From Alviniconcha marisindica (Eukaryota > Mollusca > Gastropoda > Provannidae), in the NCBI GenBank assembly GCA_018857735.1, contig JABMCL010002470.1, forward strand, positions 317,501-381,500: DNA of 64,000 nt, in the 5' to 3' direction. Below, piece after piece: positions 58,240 through 64,000 of the stretch. Both the position numbers and the translations under genes were made by a program. The number at the start of each line of letters is the position of its first letter. Positions within the stretch are counted from its first letter, which is position 1. Under the pieces are notes generated by a model. It was not told the origin of the DNA. It did no database searches and saw nothing but the letters and a program-made list of their open reading frames with translations.

Positions 58240-61200
58240 ACTTCTTTTTTCTTTTCTTTTTTTTTTCTTTCTTTTTTTAGAGTGTGTAATCAGCTTTTTT
58301 TCCCCTCACCCACTAGCTGTAAAACTTAAAGCAGACAATGTTCTTGATCTAGCTCATCAAAAAGAGAGTGTTACTCTCTGATGCAGCTAGATCTAGTTTA
58401 CTTTCCCATTGTACTTGCAGGTGCACTTTCATTCAGATAGATCGGTGTGTTTCATATTATGATTTATAGTATGCTGAATAGTAGTTGTTTCATTTTGTTT
58501 GTTTTCTTTCTTTGCAGCTATTGGGTTCAACTGTGTGATAAACATTTCAACAAGGACCGCCCAGTCAGTACGTATTGGTTATTGATGGTTGGGACAATCA
58601 TCTACAATTTGGCTGTACAATTTACTACTGTACTGGTGCTACTTTATTAAGTTATATGAATGCTTACATGATGAAGCAAAATTATCCATCAACTAGAAAG
58701 AAAGAAAAATCTAAAATAAGGATGACTACTAGCATTCTAAAACAAGATCCAAACACATGAAAGGTTAAAAAGAATGCTAATTTAATCTGACAATACAAAA
58801 TTTACACATTTTCAGGGTAAGCCCCTTTTTTAAGTGACAAAACAACAGTTGAATGATGAAAAATAAAAATGCATTTATCCGGCATCAGTTGTGGTGTGCT
58901 CTGAGTGTCAGAGTTTCAGAAGAAGAAGAAACTATTTGACCAGAGAACACATTTTGTTATGCCCCTATAGGAATATTTTCCATGTACATGTATAGCAATA
59001 TCAGCCATGAACTGTATCAGCCATATTCAATACAATATATACAGTACAATTATATTTTCTCCCGCAGCATAGTCAAGAACATCCTGTCTGGTGAAGTCAG
59101 ACTGAGTGGCCATAACAATTGCATGCTGTTTCTCCAACAGCAAGAATAATTCAGTATATTTCCCACTCATAAATTAAACGCCCCCACCCCCACCCCTAGG
59201 ATGGGGACAAGCAGGGAAGGGGGCCTCCTAGGCACCTCCATGGTAGCCTTTTATAATTATAGAGGGTTTTAGTGTGCCAGCCACTCAAGCACTTTTGTTT
59301 GAAAAATTCTGAAGAGTGGCCTCCATGTGTTCAGCAGTTTAAGCTAAAGCAATGAAGCAAAAGACTGTTTCAAAACAAAGTCCTCAAAGTGAGTAACGCC
59401 ATGAGCTTATTGATGATGAGAGGTGGCTACAGTCAGATGAGACATATTACAGTTCTCTATACCACATGGTATGAATTCCATCAGTCAACACTTACCACAT
59501 GGTATGCATTCCATCAGTCAACACTTACTACATCAGTACATGATATGCATTCCATCAGTCAACACTTACCACATGATATGCATTCCATCAGTCAACACTT
59601 ACTACATCACATGATATGCATTCCATCAGTCAACACTTACCACATGGTATGCATTCCATCAGTCAACTCTTATCTAAGTTATCACATGGTATGCATTCCA
59701 TCAGTCAACACTTACCACATGGTAAGCATTCCATCAGTCAACACTTGCCACATGGTAAGCATTCCATCAGTCAACACTTACCACATGGTAAGCATTCCAT
59801 CAGTCAACACTTGCCACATGGTAAAGGCAGTGCCTAGAGTTCAGCACAGAGCCCTCTGCTGAGTTTCTGCTTTAAGTCTGTGAGTGCGAGCGTCTGTCTG
59901 CCAGTGTGGTTGCCTTTTCAAACTTAAAACAGTTTCTTATTTTCATTTACCCAGAAACTGAGAGGAACAGTGGAGGCATTGTATGTGCTGTGCAAATGCA
60001 ACAACACCAGATTTGAGTTCATTTTCACTAACCTCGTGAGTATTTGTGTCTTCTTAATCAGTGTTCATTCACTAATGTCTGAAACAGTGAAAGTGATAAT
60101 TTTAATCTTTCCTTCTTCCACATCTGTAAACATTTCATATCCCCAGTCACTTTATTGTTAATAGAGCATGCCACATACATACATGGACTTTCATGCTATG
60201 TATACACACGTGCATAAATGCATTTAACAAACGGGAAACATTATCTGAACTTTGATTAGACTTCTTCAAGTCAACATTCCAGCCTTCTTCTCTACTGTTC
60301 CCTTGACAACCAATCACCACACACTAGACAATCCAGGAGGGAGTAGTGGTCTCCCCTGGATCACCTGCCAGCCCTTTTGCTTACTGTGATGGCATGTAAT
60401 GATGTATACAATGTGGCATTCATGTGTATATAACAGAATTACCTCATTTGATGTAACCCCATCATAGAGTTACAATGGTGATGAATGTTGAATAATATTA
60501 ATAAAGTATACTAAGTTGTAGCATACATAGCTTCATGTTCTTTCTTTCTTTCCTGTTGCTTTGCATCCTCAGAAGCCACTTCATGTTAACAGTACATACA
60601 TCCATAGACATGTTCACAGTATGCTTTAATTACATAACATGATGATAATATTGACTTACTGTTACAACAGCAGGTGGTCTTGTACAAACATGGCCATTAT
60701 ATCCATTGGGCCCATTATGTTGGCATCCACTCATTATCTGGATCTGGACATCCACTCATTATCTGGATCTGGGCATCCACTCATTATCTGGATCCTAGTA
60801 TCAATGCTAGGCATCCTGATCAATTACAGAGAAAAGTTGACCTGGAAAAGTTTCCACAACTCTGCAGTCACAACCCTGAACTCTTTTTTTGATGGCTCTT
60901 TGCAGATTCCTGGATCTCCACGGCTCTTCACCTCTGTGATCTCAGTTCAGCGGTATGGTTGTTACTGTTTCCAGTGTCTGACTCATGCTTTTCTTGACAG
61001 TGATTATGTATTGATGATAATCAGTTTTGATAGTCTCATCTTTAGTAATGGTAATATAATGCGCACGTAACGCACCAGTTCTTATTCAGATAAGACAGTT
61101 GAAGCCATGGGGTGGTATGGGGAAAGAGAAGAGAACGAGAATAAAGGCAGTTGAACATAAAGTTACAGTCACCTAAAAGAATGAAGCAGGGGGTAGGGGT

Positions 61201-63435
61201 GGGAGGAGCATCACAGCTATATTTTCACACACACACACACACACATACACACACACACACACACACAGATGCACACACACACACACATGCACACACGCAA
61301 TATGCTTAGACCGAAAATCATCAATGAGATGGAAACTTGGGCAAGAAATCCCACTCTGAAGATGGATGCTGTGGGCCACAGGTGCCTAACAATAGTGCAA
61401 CCCATCCCACTAATGAAGGGATTTCTGAGATAAATGTGTTTATCGATCTGTCAGTCATTATTTCATTGAGGATTTTGAAAGTTCATGAGAAAAGATCTTC
61501 AGCTTAGAGATGGGGGGGGGGGGGGGGGTACGCTGTAGAACCCTCCTCACAGAAACAGTAGAACCCAAAACCCTTTTCACAACTAGTCCAAAGATCCGTA
61601 TCAGTGCTGTCTCATATCGCTGGTGAAAATCCAGTTATTATGTTGCTGTATTACTTCTTGCATCCCTAAAAATAATAAATAAATCTTTAATGTGCAATGC
61701 CAGTGTTACTGTGTGTATGTGTGAGTGACTGCATGTGTGGATGCATACATGTGTGAGATGGTTATAGTGAGCAGCACTCATGCCTACATGTGTGAGAGGG
61801 TTATAGTGAGCAGATGTGTCAAGATTTATGTGCTTGTACACCATGCTTATATGTGTGGAGAGAGACATAGTTTGACTTTTGCATATTGTTACCCCATTCC
61901 CCTCCCCTGTTCATGTCAGTCTTTGTCCTTAAGGCACTTATAACTTTTGGGGACTGTTGCTGTAGAAATAACCACTATTTCTATTATTGCTAGTAAGATT
62001 GGTTAAAAAAAAAATGCAGTTACAGTTGACATTATTACTATTATGGCTAGCGAGATTGGTAAATGACTGCAATTACAGTACATGATGACATTATTTCTGT
62101 TATTCTAGTGAGATTGGTAAAAAAATAAAAATGCAATTACAGTACATGATAACATTATTACTATTGAGATTGATAAATGAATGTAGTTACAGCACATGAT
62201 GACATTATTTTTATTATTGCTAGTAGCATTGGTAGAAAAAGAAGCATTATTTACAGTACATGATAACATTATTACTATTATTGCTAGTGAAATTGGTAAA
62301 TGAATGCAGTTACTATATATATATATATATGATGACATTATTATTATTAGCAAGATAGGTAAATGAATGCAGTTACAGTGCATGATGCCCAGTGCGCTGA
62401 TCACCACATGGATATTATTATATCATTACAGGGCATATGAGACATCAAAGCTATACCGTGACCTCAAGCTGCGTGGGGCCATGGTGCAGAACAAGCAGCT
62501 GAGGCTTCTGCCCCAGGAACAGGTGTACGACAAGGTCAATGGAGTGTGGAATCTGTCCAGCGACCAGGTGAGGCAGACCTCCAACATCCCTTGTCTGTTG
62601 TCTGACTTGTTACCAAGGCCTAGGTGGAGCACAGCCTTTTTGAACAGATGAGAGAATCCAGACTCACCCTTCCCTGGTTTGCTATCTTTTTGAATGTCTT
62701 GCTAACCACAGGCCTCTGCCAACATGGGGTTTAAGTGTCTCAGTTTGCCATATTACATGGGATCCGATGTGCCATTCAATATAAATGACTGAATCACAAC
62801 TAAAATATGCTGGATATGATAACACCATGAACAGTGAACTGTGTGAGTCTGCTGGCTGCATTTTACTGGTTTGAACAGTGTTTGTCAAGTCGCTAACTTT
62901 CAGTGTTGTATTGTTTATAGGGTAACCTGGGGACATTTTACATCACAAATGTTCGGCTGGTGTGGCATGCCAACATCAACGAGTCCTTCAACGTCAGCAT
63001 CCCCTATTTGCAGATGGTGAGTTCCATTTGTGGTTTCCACTTTTACAAAGGTTATTGTCCCTTGCAGCTTGCAGGGTATGAAGGCGCCTTTAACTGGAAA
63101 AGCAAGCAGCCACAGAGTGGTGCTACTCAGTACTTTCCATGAACTTTGCCAATTTGAAAGAGGATTAGATCTGTCAGCTTTCTTCATCTCCTCAGATTAC
63201 TCTCCTGAGTTCTTGAAATAAACCTTTAGCACTGAAAATGTACTATCATATGCTACTTATTTTTGCTTTCACTTATATAAGTGTGCATAACAGTAACAAC
63301 AAATGTGTTTTAGGGGTAACCTGGATATTCAGTTAACAAAAGTACATTATGTTGTTTGTTGCTGTTGTGCAGAAAAATGTGAAGATCCGAGATTCCAAGT
63401 TTGGAGTGGCTCTTGTCGTGGAGACGTCAGCAATG
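56991..63435 (+). CDS. BBS5: Bardet-Biedl syndrome 5 protein homologue, N-terminal 225 residues (gene runs off window)
   Basis: BBS5 is a BBSome subunit with two PH-like domains that bind phosphoinositides; the complex sorts membrane proteins in cilia. Coding exons: 56991-57043, 57499-57581, 57915-57980, 58518-58567, 59955-60035, 60906-60952, 62432-62567, 62921-63016, 63373-63435. All introns are GT-AG and the phases join without a break (675 nt). Recognisable blocks in order: [112 protein letters not shown] and KIRDSKFG. The known family is about 340 residues, so roughly the last 115 lie beyond 64000. Start ATG at 56991 in context CAAAATGGCG; the N-terminus is three residues shorter than in vertebrates. 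Conservation is strong, so a functional gene is expected. Confidence 0.97.
57499..57581 (+). CDS. BBS5: BBS5 exon 2
   Basis: [16 protein letters not shown] to NGDR. Acceptor TTTTTCAG, donor AGAG|GTCAGA, ends phase 1. Confidence 0.95.
57915..57980 (+). CDS. BBS5: BBS5 exon 3
   Basis: [19 protein letters not shown]. Acceptor CTGACAG, donor CTCT|GTGAGT. Confidence 0.95.
58165..58236. repeat. (TC)n microsatellite (BBS5 intron 3)
   Basis: Two TC blocks separated by CCTC, then a T-rich stretch. Confidence 0.93.
58518..58567 (+). CDS. BBS5: BBS5 exon 4
   Basis: [16 protein letters not shown]. Acceptor TTTGCAG, donor GTCA|GTACGT. Confidence 0.95.
58723..58835 (+). mobile_element. degenerate half of foldback F1 (BBS5 intron 4)
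   Basis: ACTAGCATTCTAAAACAAGA, TCCAAACACATGAAAGGTTA and ATTTTCAGGGTAAGCCCC follow the F1 left-arm order. Confidence 0.6.
59465..59825. repeat. 33-bp minisatellite (BBS5 intron 4)
   Basis: About ten units of CATTCCATCAGTCAACACTT plus ACCACATGGTATG. The 33-bp period keeps an 11-residue repeat frame ([15 protein letters not shown]) open. Intronic, not called coding. Confidence 0.93.
59955..60035 (+). CDS. BBS5: BBS5 exon 5
   Basis: [16 protein letters not shown] to FIFTNL, 27 codons. Acceptor ACCCAG, donor CCTC|GTGAGT. Confidence 0.95.
60725..60797. repeat. three-copy 25-bp repeat (BBS5 intron 5)
   Basis: Units of CATCCACTCATTATCTGGAT plus CTGGG. Confidence 0.9.
60906..60952 (+). CDS. BBS5: BBS5 exon 6
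   Basis: [15 protein letters not shown] plus two bases. Acceptor TTTGCAG, donor AGCG|GTATGG. Confidence 0.95.
61228..61298. repeat. (CA)n microsatellite (BBS5 intron 6)
   Basis: CA blocks interrupted by TA and GATG. A G homopolymer follows at about 61512-61528. Confidence 0.9.
61975..62385. repeat. ~58-bp AT-rich minisatellite (BBS5 intron 6)
   Basis: About six units with TGCAGTTACAGTACATGATG, ACATTATTACTATTATTGCT and AGTGAGATTGGTAAATGA; ends about 45 bp before the exon 7 acceptor. Confidence 0.88.
62432..62567 (+). CDS. BBS5: BBS5 exon 7
   Basis: [15 protein letters not shown] to NLSSDQ, 45 codons after the split arginine. Acceptor ATTACAG, donor CCAG|GTGAGG. Confidence 0.96.
62921..63016 (+). 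CDS. BBS5: BBS5 exon 8
   Basis: [20 protein letters not shown] to IPYLQM, 32 codons. Acceptor TTATAG, donor GATG|GTGAGT. Confidence 0.96.
63373..63435 (+). CDS. BBS5: BBS5 exon 9
   Basis: [21 protein letters not shown], 21 codons. Acceptor TGTGCAG, donor AATG|GTAAGG. The next exon is outside the window. Confidence 0.94.
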
Positions 63436-63589
63436 GTAAGGCAGCATAATAGCAAGAACAGACAGGATGATTTTGGCGATAGTGATGATGTTGTCCAACT
63501 TGAAGTGTGTTAATTTGTGATGCCAGTGGATGATAATGATGATGGTGATGATGATGTCCAGCTTGAAGTGTGTTAATTTAAAAGCAGTG

Positions 63590-63965
63590 TTTTGTGCAAC
63601 TGATGACCAGTTTGTAATGTAACTGTTGACCAAATGAAGTGACTGTCGACCAAGATGCTGTGGATGATATCTGTGGCCAACTGATGATGTGTCTGCAGGC
63701 CAGCTTGTAACAGGACTATTTCACAGCTTGTCAAATAACTGTTAACCAAGTTGCAATAGGACGGGTTACAAACTGTCAAATGGCAATTGACCAAGTGGCA
63801 ATATGACAGCTTACAAACTGTCAGATAGCAGTTGACCAAGTTGCAATAGGACAGCCTACAAACTGTCAAATGGCAATTGATCAAATTGCAACAGGACAGC
63901 TTACAAACTGTCAAATGGCCGTTGACCAAATTGCAACAGAACAGCTGTCAAATGTGTGGAAAAGA
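63590..63965. repeat. ~45-bp minisatellite (BBS5 intron 9)
   Basis: About six units of TTGACCAAGTTGCAATAGGA, CAGCTTACAAACTGTCAAAT and GGCAA, more diverged at the left. Confidence 0.9.
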
Positions 63966-64000
63966 CAACTGACAAAGCTGTAAAATTGCTGTTGGCCTAG

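Noticed and set aside
59389..59862. 157-codon plus-strand gene with [10 protein letters not shown] repeats
   Set aside because: Lies in BBS5 intron 4 and is a 33-bp minisatellite; the BBS5 reading frame splices across it.

Overview
This is intron-rich animal nuclear DNA packed with tandem repeats, most consistent with a mollusc or another lophotrochozoan. That placement is an inference from three things: GT-AG introns, CR1/L2-like LINEs with tRNA-derived SINEs, and very dense micro- and minisatellites. There are no bacterial operons, rRNA genes or functional tRNA genes. Two real protein-coding genes are supported, both in the right-hand 26 kb and arranged head to head.

Right half (about 36.3-64 kb). 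On the minus strand, 54801 down to 38090, a complete ten-exon gene encodes a 437-residue TRF-like telomere-binding protein: an N-terminal TRFH-like dimerisation domain, a short charged linker and a C-terminal Myb/telobox domain. All splice phases join without a frame break. On the plus strand from 56991, nine exons encode the first 225 residues of BBS5, a BBSome subunit; the gene runs off the window end. The two start codons lie about 2.2 kb apart. Downstream of the TRF gene (36.3-38.0 kb) are several partial tandem copies of its last exon and flank. One still encodes the Myb recognition helix and the stop codon. A 678-bp TIR element separates these copies from the functional exon, and a neighbouring copy preserves its empty insertion site.

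Left half (1-36 kb). No host gene can be supported here. The region consists of mobile-element remnants inside and between tandem arrays. It holds a 5'-truncated CR1/L2-like LINE (1764-4128) inserted into a ~40-bp minisatellite, further LINE 3' ends at 11.1, 25.1 and 40.8 kb, and a second LINE family at 13.3-14.1 kb. There are two tRNA-derived SINE families, several foldback (MITE-like) families and two piggyBac-like TTAA elements. Minisatellites with 27-, 29-, 30-, 31-, 40-, 42-, 56- and 63-bp units fill much of the rest, including a 3.4-kb purine-rich array (26.2-29.5 kb) and a TTAGGG-containing array (32.4-33.3 kb).

Recurring themes: the LINE copies each carry a sense-strand (TG)n tract in the 3' UTR. 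A SINE and a LINE share the same 3' tail. Foldback elements occur as whole palindromes and as half elements, and one half element abuts a minisatellite that may derive from it. Some minisatellites begin exactly at splice sites of the TRF gene. I found no clearly new multi-gene system. The most checkable novelties are the TRF gene structure, its partially duplicated last exon, and the perfect 90-bp palindrome in its first intron.
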